In this document: piece by piece, positions 48,849-58,069 of the stretch | How the letters are laid out: each line of letters begins with the position of its first letter | Numbering within the stretch: position 1 is the stretch's first letter | Source of the DNA: Psychrobacter sp. TAE2020 | GTDB taxonomy: Bacteria; Pseudomonadota; Gammaproteobacteria; Pseudomonadales; Moraxellaceae | Length of the DNA stretch: 64,000 bases | Direction of reading: 5' to 3' | Assembly (NCBI RefSeq): GCF_018919485.1 | Contig: NZ_JAHLMU010000001.1 | Location: 1,387,265 to 1,451,264 of the forward strand | The notes under the pieces: model-generated | Database searches by the model: none | What the model was told of the DNA's origin: nothing | The model's input: only the letters and a program-made list of their open reading frames with translations | Translations under genes and position numbers: made by a program

Positions 48849-49670
48849 ATGTTAGCAGAACTAGCGGTTCAACTACATCAAGCTACTCAATTGTTAGCTC
48901 AATCTTCTCGTATCTGTATACTGACAGGAGCTGGAATTTCAGCTGAAAGCGGTATTCCAACTTTCCGTGACAAGCAAACTGGATTATGGGAGCAATATCG
49001 TGCCGAAGACTTGGCTAGTCCTAGCGCATTCACCAAAGATCCGCAGCTAGTTTGGTCTTGGTATCAATGGCGTCGTCAGCTAGTACAAGATAAAGTGCCA
49101 AACCCTGCTCACATAGCCCTTGCTCAGTGGCAACAAGCTCAAGCACAGCAACTGACTTTGATTACCCAAAATGTAGATGACTTGCATGAACAAGCGCTTA
49201 GTCAGCAACCAGCCAAGCACTCTTATCAATCCAGCACTGCAGTGACTCATTTGCATGGGCACCTTTGGCGCAATCGCTGTAGTCAATGCGCGGCCCCTTA
49301 TAACCCTCAATCGCAGTCTACTAAAACAGCCAAAAGCCCTAACGCTACTATTAGGTATAGTAACGAGCTACTAACTTGTAGTCATTGTAGTGGTTATATT
49401 AGGCCTGATATTGTTTGGTTCGGTGAGTCCTTGCCAGCCGAGTCATGGCGAATAGCAGAACAAGCCGCTGCTAACTGTGAGGTTTTTATTAGCATTGGTA
49501 CTTCAAGCTTAGTCTACCCTGCCGCTGGTCTTGCGCAATTGGCCAAGCAAAACGGTGCTAAAATCATCGAGATAAACCCCAACCCTACCCCCAATACCTT
49601 AGTCGATATCACTCTAGCGCAAAAGGCTGGGCTAGTATTGCCATTGCTATTACAAAAGCTCATAAAATAA
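48849..49670 (+). CDS. cobB: Sir2-family NAD-dependent protein deacylase
   Basis: 273-residue sirtuin. The Rossmann NAD site is ILTGAGISAESGIPTFRD (about 24-41), with QNVDDLH (107-113), the catalytic histidine H136 in HLHG, a four-cysteine zinc site (C144, C147, C177, C180), and WFGE plus IGTSSLVYPAAG for NAD. The substrate pocket has Y72 and R75 (WYQWR), the pair that marks SIRT5/CobB-type sirtuins able to remove succinyl as well as acetyl groups from lysine. An insertion of about 20 residues separates the two zinc cysteine pairs. Confidence 0.93.
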   Translation: MLAELAVQLHQATQLLAQSSRICILTGAGISAESGIPTFRDKQTGLWEQYRAEDLASPSAFTKDPQLVWSWYQWRRQLVQDKVPNPAHIALAQWQQAQAQQLTLITQNVDDLHEQALSQQPAKHSYQSSTAVTHLHGHLWRNRCSQCAAPYNPQSQSTKTAKSPNATIRYSNELLTCSHCSGYIRPDIVWFGESLPAESWRIAEQAAANCEVFISIGTSSLVYPAAGLAQLAKQNGAKIIEINPNPTPNTLVDITLAQKAGLVLPLLLQKLIK

Positions 49671-49702
49671 TAGGCCAGCTTAAACTATGTTGATATGAGA
49701 AC

Positions 49703-50698
49703 TTATACCGCCTCATCAACTCTAGCTAAATAGGCTTGCTTTAACTCATCATCTATAAAAGCCGATCTAAAAGAGTTTTTTACTAAGGTAATAATATCTG
49801 CTGCTGATAGATCAATATTCTCATAAAGGTTAATAAAGTTTTGATTGATATAACCTTTAAAGTAGGCTGGATCATCTGAGTTGACGCTGACATTCAAGCC
49901 ATAATCTAGCAGCTGTTTTATATTATGCTGTTGGTAACTGTCGAATACTTTGAGTTCGATATTAGAGTTCGGGCATACCGTAAGCGGTATTTGCTCTTCT
50001 TTTAAACGCTTCAATAGTGCTGGGCTTTTTATAGACTGTACGCCATGATCTATTCTCTCAATTTCTAACAGATCCAACGCTTCATAAATATAAGAAAAAT
50101 CCGCTTCTTCACCAGCGTGAGCGACTAGTTTAAAACCCTCTTGCTTGGCTCTGCTAAACACTTCTATAAATTTTGACGGAGGATTATTTAATTCTGATGA
50201 ATCAAGACCAACACCGACAATATGGTGTTTAAAGGCTAAAGACTGCTCTAAAGTTGCCAAAGCCTCTTGCTGTGATAGATGTCTTAAGAAGCACATGATA
50301 ATACAAGATGTAATGCCATACTTTTCTTTAGCATCGGCTAAAGCATTGTTGATTCCAGTGATGACCGTCTCGAAAGCTATGCCTCTGTCAGTATGAGTCT
50401 GTGGATCAAAAAATATTTCCGTATGGATAATATTGTTTTCAACACACTTCAAGATGTATTCCCAAGTTAAATCATAGAAGTCATCTTCAGTAATTAGCAC
50501 TTTTGCCCCAGCATAGTAGATATCTAGGAAAGTCTGTAAATTAGTAAAATTATAGGCTTCGCGCACATCTTCAATACTATTGTAAGGGATGTCTATATTA
50601 TTCTTTTTAGAAAGTCTAAACATCAATTCAGGCTCAAGCGACCCTTCTATATGTAAGTGCAATTCTGCTTTTGGTAGTCTTTTAATGAGCTCAATCAT
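49703..50698 (-). CDS. Adenine deaminase (adenosine deaminase family)
   Basis: 331-residue metal-dependent amidohydrolase. Metal and catalytic residues are in LPKAELHLHIEG (two His), VAHAGEE (His, Glu), RIDHGVQ (His) and VNSDDPAYF (Asp pair). The segments FFDPQTHTDRG and FLRHLSQQEA and the short length match the adenosine-deaminase-like group shown in Pseudomonas to deaminate adenine to hypoxanthine. Many databases call such proteins adenosine deaminase. The frame is open 22 codons upstream, but the ATG at 50698 fits the family start and has a GGA element before it. It converges with the sirtuin gene, 32 bp between stops. Confidence 0.88.
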   Translation of the reverse strand: MIELIKRLPKAELHLHIEGSLEPELMFRLSKKNNIDIPYNSIEDVREAYNFTNLQTFLDIYYAGAKVLITEDDFYDLTWEYILKCVENNIIHTEIFFDPQTHTDRGIAFETVITGINNALADAKEKYGITSCIIMCFLRHLSQQEALATLEQSLAFKHHIVGVGLDSSELNNPPSKFIEVFSRAKQEGFKLVAHAGEEADFSYIYEALDLLEIERIDHGVQSIKSPALLKRLKEEQIPLTVCPNSNIELKVFDSYQQHNIKQLLDYGLNVSVNSDDPAYFKGYINQNFINLYENIDLSAADIITLVKNSFRSAFIDDELKQAYLARVDEAV

Positions 50699-50813
50699 AG
50701 GAATCCAGTTTTTATAATCCGTTAGAAATCTTAATAATAAGTGGGCTATGGCCCAGTAAGACATAACTCAGTTAGGAACAGCTATAAGTAATAAGCGTTA
50801 TTGGAGATACGCT

Positions 50814-51344
50814 TTATTTTATAAACAATACGGTATCAGACAACTCATTGCCTGCTGGATCGTCTTCTAAATGATAATACTGACGCAGTAACTGTCCCAC
50901 TTCATCCAACAACTCAGTCAAACTCTCTGCTGTCTTTTGATTAGCGATGCCTGCTACTGCTTTGTCACTCATAGCTTGCCATACCGTCGGGCTCACATGG
51001 GAACTAATGCCACGATCAGCGACAATATGCAAATAATGCTCGCAGACATTAACATAGATTAATACCCCAGTATTCTCTTCAGTGTCCCAGACTCGGCAAC
51101 GACTAAACAACTCAATAGCACGATCATGGCCGCTACTATAATAAGCACTACTGATCGGCAGGTGGTTTTCTATGACTAAGAACACTTCACCTCGATGACC
51201 AAGCTCAGCTTGAGTAACTTTGGCCGTCAGCATCTGTATAGTTTCAGTATTAATCCACCTACTATGTAGTAGCGGAACGAACAACACTTGACGCCACCAA
51301 CGTGCAAAACTGGGCTTTGTAAGCTGGGTGTGTAGTGATCCCAT
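50814..51344 (-). CDS. TPM-domain protein
   Basis: 176-residue cytoplasmic protein with a TPM (formerly DUF477) domain covering most of its length: LTAKVTQAELGHRGEVFLVIENHLP, ELFSRCRVWDTEENTGVLIYVNVCEHYLHIVADRGI and a C-terminal helical part. No signal peptide or membrane segment is apparent. A longer frame exists, but the ATG at 51344 has an AAGGAA ribosome binding site. It is the third gene of a lemA-TPM-TPM series, an association widespread in bacteria; the biochemical role of TPM domains there is unclear. Confidence 0.87.
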   Translation of the reverse strand: MGSLHTQLTKPSFARWWRQVLFVPLLHSRWINTETIQMLTAKVTQAELGHRGEVFLVIENHLPISSAYYSSGHDRAIELFSRCRVWDTEENTGVLIYVNVCEHYLHIVADRGISSHVSPTVWQAMSDKAVAGIANQKTAESLTELLDEVGQLLRQYYHLEDDPAGNELSDTVLFIK

Positions 51345-51395
51345 TGGGTATTCCTTAAAATAAAAGCAAATTGCTATATTAATCAAAAATTACTA

Positions 51396-52607
51396 TTACC
51401 AAGAGCCGCCGGCTCCACCGCCACCAAAGCCGCCGCCACCGCCGCCGAAACCGCCGCCGCCGAATCCACCGCCACCAAAGCCACCACTAGAACCGCCGCC
51501 GCCGAAGCCTCCTCCTGGCAGAAATATCATCCCACCACCACCGCGTCCGCCGCGACCACCACCGCCACCGCCACGAGCTATCAAGAATAGCCATAAAAAC
51601 ACTGCCATAATGATAGTCATAAACAAACCACCACCTAAGGCTAAGGAACCAATAAAAAAACCGCCAGCAGTCAAAATGGAGCCAAAGATACGACCAAAGA
51701 TACTGGTGATAAAGCTACCAAAGACTAAGGCCATAATAAATAAGAATACTGGAGAGGGACTATCGCCAATATCATTTTGACCTTGACTGCGTGCTGCCGC
51801 TTGCGCATCTGCTTGCGCCAAAATTGCGGGGTCTGCTTTTAGACGTTCTTCAATAAGGCTAATACCATTACTCAAACCATCGAAATATCTACTACCATTT
51901 TCTGGCTTAAAGTAAGGCGTTATATCCTCACGAATAATCCGGTTCAGTGCGCCATCAGGCAATACACCTTCCAAACCATAACCTGACTGAATGTACATAT
52001 CCCGATCATTAACGGCGACTACTATCAATAGGCCATCATCAGTGTCAGCTTCGCCCAATTTCCACTTTTCTGCCGCTTGTAGCGAGTAATCAAATATAGG
52101 TATGCCATTAGTGGTAGGCACGATGATTACTGCCGCCTGTGCTAGGCCTTGACGATAGATACCTTGCAGTTGCGCCTCAAGGCGTTGTTTCTGTTGCGGA
52201 TTGAGTATATTAGCTTGATCAACTACTGGATTATTAAGAATAAGTTTATCAGCGTCGACACTAGCCGCATTGGAGGTCACTGGTGCTTGCTTAGTAGCAG
52301 TGCTGCTATTAGCGCTATTGGTGTCGCTAGCACCGTTAGGATTTAGAGCATCGTTACCTAATAAAGCGCCGTTAATGGCTTCATTACCCAGTACTGCATC
52401 ATTGAGCGCCTCGTTATTCTCAGCAGCTTTGGCGATAGCTACTAAGTCCTCGACACTACGATTCTGCTCACTATTGATGCCACTGTTGCTAGAGCGATTA
52501 TCTGCGGCAGCGACAGCAACATCATTCGGTGCAGCATTTAGCGTAGTGATACTAGTAGCGCTAAGCGTCAACAGTAGGGCCGCTACAATTGCTTTGGAAT
52601 TAGTCAT
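51396..52607 (-). CDS. YgcG-type TPM-domain protein with Gly-rich tail
   Basis: 403 residues. A signal peptide (about 1-25) and a long Asn/Ala/Ser-rich segment (about 26-125, with imperfect repeats such as NEALNDAVLGNEAINGALLGN) precede a TPM domain (about 128-265: VVDQANILNPQQKQRLEAQL, TDDGLLIVVAVNDRDMYIQSGYGLEG). Two membrane segments (about 285-345) and a C-terminal Gly-rich tail of GGGGFGG-type repeats follow. The layout matches YgcG-like membrane proteins encoded beside lemA. It probably sits in the inner membrane with the TPM domain in the periplasm. Confidence 0.87.
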   Translation of the reverse strand: MTNSKAIVAALLLTLSATSITTLNAAPNDVAVAAADNRSSNSGINSEQNRSVEDLVAIAKAAENNEALNDAVLGNEAINGALLGNDALNPNGASDTNSANSSTATKQAPVTSNAASVDADKLILNNPVVDQANILNPQQKQRLEAQLQGIYRQGLAQAAVIIVPTTNGIPIFDYSLQAAEKWKLGEADTDDGLLIVVAVNDRDMYIQSGYGLEGVLPDGALNRIIREDITPYFKPENGSRYFDGLSNGISLIEERLKADPAILAQADAQAAARSQGQNDIGDSPSPVFLFIMALVFGSFITSIFGRIFGSILTAGGFFIGSLALGGGLFMTIIMAVFLWLFLIARGGGGGGRGGRGGGGMIFLPGGGFGGGGSSGGFGGGGFGGGGFGGGGGGFGGGGAGGSW

Positions 52608-52710
52608 CTGCTCTCTACCACCTAATGTTTTTACTTAAAGTTATATAGCACTGCATCTATTCACACCAATAAACTCATACTAGTGCTTACCATCAACCGC
52701 TTAATAGATA

Positions 52711-52739
52711 GAGCAGACAAAATAGCATCTTGTCTGCTC
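52711..52739 (-). terminator. Hairpin between lemA and the TPM genes
   Basis: GAGCAGACAA (52711-52720) and TTGTCTGCTC (52730-52739) form a perfect 10-bp stem with a nine-base loop. On the minus strand it is followed by TATCTATT rather than a clean U run, so it is a weak terminator or RNA stability element within the lemA-TPM series. Confidence 0.5.
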
Positions 52740-52808
52740 CTTTACTGCATACGGCTGTAGTCTAAACACTGCTCTGCACTAACTCAAAACAGTAATGCAG
52801 ATTAACAC

Positions 52809-53420
52809 CTACTCGCCAAAATCAACGCTTGGCGCTTTAGAAATAGCGTCTTCATTAGCTACTGTAAAGTTAGGCTTAGCACTCATACCGAATACTTTAG
52901 CAGTGATATTGGTTGGGAACTGACGCACAGTAGTATTATAGCCTTGCACTTCTTGGATATAACGATTACGTGCCACAGTGATACGGTTCTCTGTACCTTC
53001 TAATTGCGCTTGTAGATCTTGGAACAAGGCATCTGACTTTAGTTCAGGATAACGCTCAGATACTGCCATTAAGCGTGATAAAGCACCAGTCATCTGTTGC
53101 TGTGCTGCAGCATAGCGTTCCATCGCCTGCGGATCATTCAACAATTCTGGAGTAATAGTAATACCACCAGCTTGCGAACGCGCTGACGCTACCTGAGTAA
53201 AGACTTCTTGCTCTTGATCAGCATACTGCTTCACTACTTTGACCAAGTTAGGCACTAGATCATCACGACGCTGATATTGGTTGACCACTTCTGACCAAGA
53301 GGCTGTCACCTGCTCATCTTGAGCTTGTAGGTTATTATAACCACAACCCGTTAAACTCAGCGTTGAGGTTGCTAACACTGCTGATAAAAAAATAGGCTTT
53401 ATAATAGATTTACGCGTCAT
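52809..53420 (-). CDS. lemA: LemA family lipoprotein
   Basis: 203-residue LemA protein. The N-terminus has a lipobox (LTGC, C26), so it is likely a lipoprotein. The alpha-helical LemA domain contains GYNNLQAQDEQVTASWSEVVNQYQRR, DLVPNLVKVVKQYADQE, and NRYIQEVQGYNTTVRQFPTN followed by FGMSAKPNF. LemA proteins often occur with YgcG and TPM proteins, as here, with 201 bp between. Their molecular function is not established; envelope or stress-related roles have been suggested. Confidence 0.93.
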   Translation of the reverse strand: MTRKSIIKPIFLSAVLATSTLSLTGCGYNNLQAQDEQVTASWSEVVNQYQRRDDLVPNLVKVVKQYADQEQEVFTQVASARSQAGGITITPELLNDPQAMERYAAAQQQMTGALSRLMAVSERYPELKSDALFQDLQAQLEGTENRITVARNRYIQEVQGYNTTVRQFPTNITAKVFGMSAKPNFTVANEDAISKAPSVDFGE

Positions 53421-54172
53421 ATTTACTACTCCTAATAACTAATAATAACTAACTATAATGATCAACAAGATTTATATGGCTAATAATGGCGTGATGGCGA
53501 CATTTTTACAATTCATTTTTACCAAAACACAACCACCCAATTTATTCACACTATCATTTCACCAGTGAATTACTTGTACTTTGTTGGGTACAAATATCGT
53601 TTTATTCATAATACTCTATATTTGTCTACAAATTAATATTTCCTTGCTAATCAACACTGACTAATTAAAAAAATACCTAGTAATTAACACAAAACTATGG
53701 CAAATTGCAGTTACGTAGCCGTATGGTTTGCATACATTTAACAGTTGATTTATTACCTATTTAATGATTGTCATTATTAGAACTTTTATAGTGAAAATAA
53801 ATACCAATGATTAGTTTTTTAACATGATAATTCAATCTAGTGTTTTGTGATTATTAATGCATGATTTTTTAAAACATTATTCTATGATATTTTAAAGTAT
53901 TATGACATTTTTAAAATTACAATGTCATTATGACCGATACGGCAAAAGGAATTGCCCCGCAGCTTGTTGACTGACCCTGCTATTGTTACGAGTAAGCCTT
54001 AGCTTTAATCAGTAAGCTTTATTGATAGTATAAATAGTAGCAAGCTTTGCGGACAAATACAGACAACTGATATCCATACTCGATGACCCTTTCAATAAAC
54101 AGCTTTAGTTTAGTTAATAAGCAATACCTTTATTGATAGTCGCCAATCTGAGAAAGTTTGAGGAACATACAT
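53421..54172. promoter_or_regulatory. Divergent AT-rich region between lemA and the alanine symporter
   Basis: About 750 bp without a recognised gene. ATGACATT (53902-53909) and AATGTCAT (53921-53928) form a perfect 8-bp inverted repeat with an 11-base spacer, resembling an operator. The motif TGTCATTAT occurs within it (from 53923) and again near 53769. The region should hold promoters for both flanking genes. Confidence 0.45.
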
Positions 54173-55723
54173 ATGGAAGGTTTAGTCAATATTGTAAACG
54201 GAATTATTTGGAGCCCAGCGTTAATTTACTTATGCTTGGGTGCTGGTCTATTCTATTCTATTCTGACGCGCTTCGTACAAGTGCGTCTATTCGGTGAGAT
54301 GATTAAATTACTATTCACTGGTAAATCTAGTGCTGATGGTATCTCCTCATTTCAGGCCCTTGCTGTTTCTTTAGCAGGCCGTGTAGGTATGGGTAATATT
54401 GCAGGGGTAGCAGCAGCTATTGGCTTCGGTGGTCCCGGTGCAGTATTCTGGATGTGGGTTGTCGCTTTCTTAGGCGCATCTACCGCTTATGTTGAATCAA
54501 CATTAGCACAGATCTATAAAGAAAAAGATGCTATTACTGGTGAATACCGTGGTGGTCCTGCGTACTACTTCGAGCGTGCGCTTGGACAGAAATGGTATGG
54601 TATCCTTTTTGCAATAGCCTCTATTCTATCTTGTGGTATGTTCTTGCCAGGCGTGCAAGCCAACGGTGTGATCAACGCTTTTGCTCAAGTAATGGGTGAA
54701 GGTACAGTAATGAACATCGGGTCATTAGAAGTGGGCTCTATGCGTCTAGTAGCCCTAGGCATCATCCTAGTAGTGCTCGGTATCATCATCTTCGGTGGTA
54801 TCAAACGTATTGCAACTTTCACTGAATATGCCGTACCTTTTATGGCAATCGGTTATATTGTTCTTGCCTTGGTCATTATGGGCGCTAACTACCAAATGAT
54901 TCCAACTGTATTCGGCTCTATTATTGGTGATGCCTTTACTGCCCAAGCAGGCTTTGGTGCTGCTATCGGTTGGGGTGTAAAACGTGGTATTTACTCTAAC
55001 GAAGCCGGTCAAGGTACAGGCCCTCACGCTGCTGCTGCTGCCGAAGTTGAGCATCCATCACAGCAAGGCTTAGTACAAGCGTTCTCAGTATATGTTGATA
55101 CTTTGCTTGTTTGTTCTGCTACCGCGTTCATGATCTTAACTATGGGTACCTATAACATCCAAGGTACGCTACCTGATGGTCAGTTCATCGTGCAAAACGT
55201 AGCAGCTACTACTGAGATCAACTCACCAGCCTTTACCCAAATGGCGATGGAATCAGTATATGGTGTCTATGGTAATACCTTTATTGCTATTGCCGTATTC
55301 TTCTTCGCCTTTACAACTATCTTAGCTTATTACTATATCGCTGAAGTGAACGTCACTTACTTGAGCCGCTTTATCGGTCGTGGCGCTCATAAAACAGGTC
55401 TTTTCTTAGTTAAGATCTTGATTATGGTTATGGTTGCCTATGGTGGTCTTAACTCAGCAGGCTATATCTGGGCTATTGGTGATATTGGTGTTGGTCTCAT
55501 GGCTTGGCTCAATATTGTTGGTATCTTGATTATCTTCTTTGTGGCTCGTCCAACGCTCACTATGCTTAAGGATTACGAAGCACAACTTAAATCTGGGGTG
55601 AAACGTTATACTTTTGATCCGGCAAAATTCGGTATCAAGAATGCGCCTTATTGGGAAGAGCGTCATCTAAGAGAGCAAGAGCTGCTTAGACAAGAAGCTT
55701 TACGTAAAGAGCCTAAAGTATAA
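54173..55723 (+). CDS. Alanine/glycine:cation symporter (AGCS family)
   Basis: 516-residue inner-membrane transporter with about ten membrane segments, of the AGCS family that imports alanine or glycine with sodium. Signatures: FYSILTRFVQVRLFGEM near the N-terminus, SSFQALAVSLAGRVGMGNIAGVAAAI, GAVFWMWVVAFLGASTAYVESTLAQ, YRGGPAYYFERALG and KRGIYSNEAGQGTGPHAAAAA. A TTG five codons earlier is possible, but the ATG at 54173 follows AGGA by eight bases. It is monocistronic, ended by a strong terminator. Confidence 0.95.
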   Translation: MEGLVNIVNGIIWSPALIYLCLGAGLFYSILTRFVQVRLFGEMIKLLFTGKSSADGISSFQALAVSLAGRVGMGNIAGVAAAIGFGGPGAVFWMWVVAFLGASTAYVESTLAQIYKEKDAITGEYRGGPAYYFERALGQKWYGILFAIASILSCGMFLPGVQANGVINAFAQVMGEGTVMNIGSLEVGSMRLVALGIILVVLGIIIFGGIKRIATFTEYAVPFMAIGYIVLALVIMGANYQMIPTVFGSIIGDAFTAQAGFGAAIGWGVKRGIYSNEAGQGTGPHAAAAAEVEHPSQQGLVQAFSVYVDTLLVCSATAFMILTMGTYNIQGTLPDGQFIVQNVAATTEINSPAFTQMAMESVYGVYGNTFIAIAVFFFAFTTILAYYYIAEVNVTYLSRFIGRGAHKTGLFLVKILIMVMVAYGGLNSAGYIWAIGDIGVGLMAWLNIVGILIIFFVARPTLTMLKDYEAQLKSGVKRYTFDPAKFGIKNAPYWEERHLREQELLRQEALRKEPKV

Positions 55724-55777
55724 ATATTACTATCAAAGCTATTTACTAACGACTATTAAGTTAATAATTTGAATTAT

Positions 55778-55809
55778 AAAAGCCTGAGGCTATAGTCTCA
55801 GGCTTTTTT
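55778..55809 (+). terminator. Terminator after the alanine symporter
   Basis: AAAAGCCTGAG (55778-55788) pairs perfectly with CTCAGGCTTTT (55797-55807), with an eight-base loop and a run of six T. Confidence 0.95.
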
Positions 55810-55971
55810 ATGGCTTCGCGTTTATTAGTGGCTAATACACTACTAGCCTAGTTATGCTTAGGATCAATGAAGGCAATTAACAGCCCCTGTGACCATCACA
55901 GCATTAACCCTTCTGTCTAGCCAATACCCGTTTGCCTAAGCTTAACTATAGATATCTTAAGCCTTAGACAC

Positions 55972-56000
55972 AAAAAAGCCCAGCGCTAATGGCTGAGCTT
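55972..56000 (-). terminator. Terminator after the first fasciclin gene
   Basis: On the minus strand AAGCTCAGC pairs with GCTGGGCTT (one G-T pair) around a seven-base loop, followed by six T. It lies about 50 bp beyond the fasciclin-domain gene. Confidence 0.9.
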
Positions 56001-56050
56001 CTTATTACTATTACAAATTGTCTAAATATTATTTAAACAATAGTTACCTG

Positions 56051-56656
56051 TTACTCAGGCATTAATACTGCATCGATAGTATGAATTACGCCATTCGTTG
56101 CCATGATGTCAGTACCAGTGATATTAGCAGTACCGCCAGAAGCATCAGTGATCACATTAGCATCGCTGATATTGATAGTAGCACCGTTAACAGTTGCAAC
56201 ATCAGTACCAAAAGGGATGTCAGCTGCTTTAACGATCATAGGTAGAACGTGGTATGGAAGTACTTTTTTCAATAAATCAGTGTTAGCTAATAGTTCTTCT
56301 TTGGTTACACCAAGTTTAGTCAATACAGGAGCAAATGCATCATCAGTTGGTGCAAATACAGTATATTCACCAGCATCCATCATCATAGTATCAAGACCAG
56401 CAGCTTTTAGGGCAGCGGTTAAGATAGTTAGATTTTCGTTGCCAGCTGCTATTTCAGCGATGCTTTGCGTAGCCATAGTTTCTGCCGCTGGATCAGTAGC
56501 AACTACTGGATCAGTTGTTTCTGCAGGAGCAACAACCACTTCTTCAGTGGTTACTTCTGGCTCTACAGGATCAGCTGCCTTTTCTGCTTTGTTACAAGCA
56601 GCTAGTGATAGAACAGTAGTAGCGATTGCTAACGATAATAAAGTCTTCTTTAACAT
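56051..56656 (-). CDS. Fasciclin-domain lipoprotein
   Basis: 201 residues. A lipoprotein signal ends in the lipobox LAAC (C21), followed by a Glu/Val/Ala/Pro-rich linker (about 25-65) and one fasciclin (FAS1) domain (about 65-200) with the H1 motif AGEYTVFAPTDDAFAPVL, the YHVLP motif and the C-terminal ATNGVIHTIDAVLMP. FAS1 domains mediate adhesion in many organisms; a surface or periplasmic role is inferred. It is on the same strand as a second FAS1 lipoprotein 260 bp upstream. Confidence 0.93.
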   Translation of the reverse strand: MLKKTLLSLAIATTVLSLAACNKAEKAADPVEPEVTTEEVVVAPAETTDPVVATDPAAETMATQSIAEIAAGNENLTILTAALKAAGLDTMMMDAGEYTVFAPTDDAFAPVLTKLGVTKEELLANTDLLKKVLPYHVLPMIVKAADIPFGTDVATVNGATINISDANVITDASGGTANITGTDIMATNGVIHTIDAVLMPE

Positions 56657-56917
56657 GGATATTTCCTTATGGGATTAAGTATGGGTCAAACACTTTTTAA
56701 ATTTATGACAGTTCAAGTAATAAGATTATTATCAAAGACAAGCAACTATCGACAAACAAAACAACGGCTAGTAATGCGCTCATTACTAAGCATTAACAGT
56801 AAGGAAAAATTTAAAATTGCTAATAGAGACTATGTCTATTATTGGCAATCCATCAATCAGCTTAGCATAAATACTAATGTTTAAGGTATGCAAATGATAA
56901 CGACTGATCACTAATAT

Positions 56918-57472
56918 TTATTTGGGTAATAATACCTTATCAATAACATGGACTACACCATTTGTAGCGGCTAAATCAGTTTTAAGTAGCGTGGCGATAC
57001 GACCATTCTCATCAACTAGCTTTAGTTGTGGGGTAATCATTAAAGTATCACCACTAAGTGCCATAACATTACCAGGCTTGACGTCTTTAGCATAGATAGG
57101 CATATCACCATTAATGACGTGATAGCCCAATATCTTAGTTAATAAAGGCTTATTGGCAAACAGTTGGGCCTTGGTCATTTTAGTCTCAGTCAATACCTGC
57201 ATAAAGGCATCATTAGTGGGAGCAAAGACTGTATAGTTGGCATCAGGATTTGATAAAGCGGTTGCTAATCCTGCTGCTTGTACTGCTTCAACTAATATTG
57301 AAAAATCGGCATTACTTTGTGCAAGTTGCACTACGTTCATTTTTGCCATAGTTTGACTATGCATAGGTGCTTTCATTGCTGTGTCTTTTTGTGGCATCAT
57401 ATTATTACAAGCAGAAAGACCAGCTATTGAAACCGCTAGAGCACTAATTGTTGCGATTTTTGTAAATTTCAT
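56918..57472 (-). CDS. Fasciclin-domain lipoprotein (paralog)
   Basis: 184 residues. A lipobox (LSAC) ends the signal, followed by a short Met/Lys/Gln-rich linker and a FAS1 domain with DANYTVFAPTNDAFMQVL, the GYHVINGD motif and AATNGVVHVIDKVLLPK. The start could be ATG 57478 or 57472; an AGGA element is seven bases from the second, which was chosen. It is a diverged paralog of the downstream FAS1 gene and is probably the older half of a tandem duplication. Confidence 0.92.
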   Translation of the reverse strand: MKFTKIATISALAVSIAGLSACNNMMPQKDTAMKAPMHSQTMAKMNVVQLAQSNADFSILVEAVQAAGLATALSNPDANYTVFAPTNDAFMQVLTETKMTKAQLFANKPLLTKILGYHVINGDMPIYAKDVKPGNVMALSGDTLMITPQLKLVDENGRIATLLKTDLAATNGVVHVIDKVLLPK

Positions 57473-58069
57473 ATTCATATCCTTAATGATGGAGTGTATC
57501 CTACGTTTATTTTACCAAAAGCTTTTCTTATAAGAAGAAGAGCCTTCACAACAACAAATACTAATTATCGATCACACAAAAAGGCTGAACAATTGATAAG
57601 TAATACCTAAATTCATAAGTAATGCTTATTAGATAACTATTCTTATGAACTTAAACTAACATATAAACTTGCGACATCATCTTATGATTACGCTACTTTT
57701 TGTAATACGCTTGTAAACTTTGTCTGCTTTGTAGACACTAGCGTAAGCCATATTGGTTTAAAGTAGCTTATTGTTTATAAATCACTGTTAATCTTGTGTT
57801 TTTTTGTTTTAATAAAGCCCATTTTTAAACTGTATTTTTTGCTTGAACACCCTATTCATAGTTCAAATAAGTGGCAATGCTAGTTATTATTAATGATAAA
57901 TATTAGTAGTATTTGCTCCTACTTTGCAGAATCGAAAGTCAAAGCTGTGTTACCACTGACTATTATAATTTTCATGTTAATATCCTCTATGTTTTTATAT
58001 TTTAAGCTAAATGATCGCCCCTATTACTTATCTTCCCTTTTATGATCTTGACGATATAAGCCCTTTACT
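57473..58069. other. Divergent intergenic region before metH
   Basis: About 600 bp, strongly AT-rich. It was scanned for a cobalamin riboswitch and for other leader structures, since metH needs B12, but no B12-box-like sequence was found. No gene or repeat was recognised. Confidence 0.5.

Noticed and set aside
56103..56678. A 191-codon plus-strand frame opposite the first fasciclin gene
   Set aside because: It is a by-product of the Ala/Val/Thr-rich coding strand; the minus-strand reading has a lipobox and a FAS1 domain.
57473..58069. Cobalamin riboswitch before metH
   Set aside because: No B12-box-like sequence or matching long-range pairing was seen; the region is merely AT-rich.
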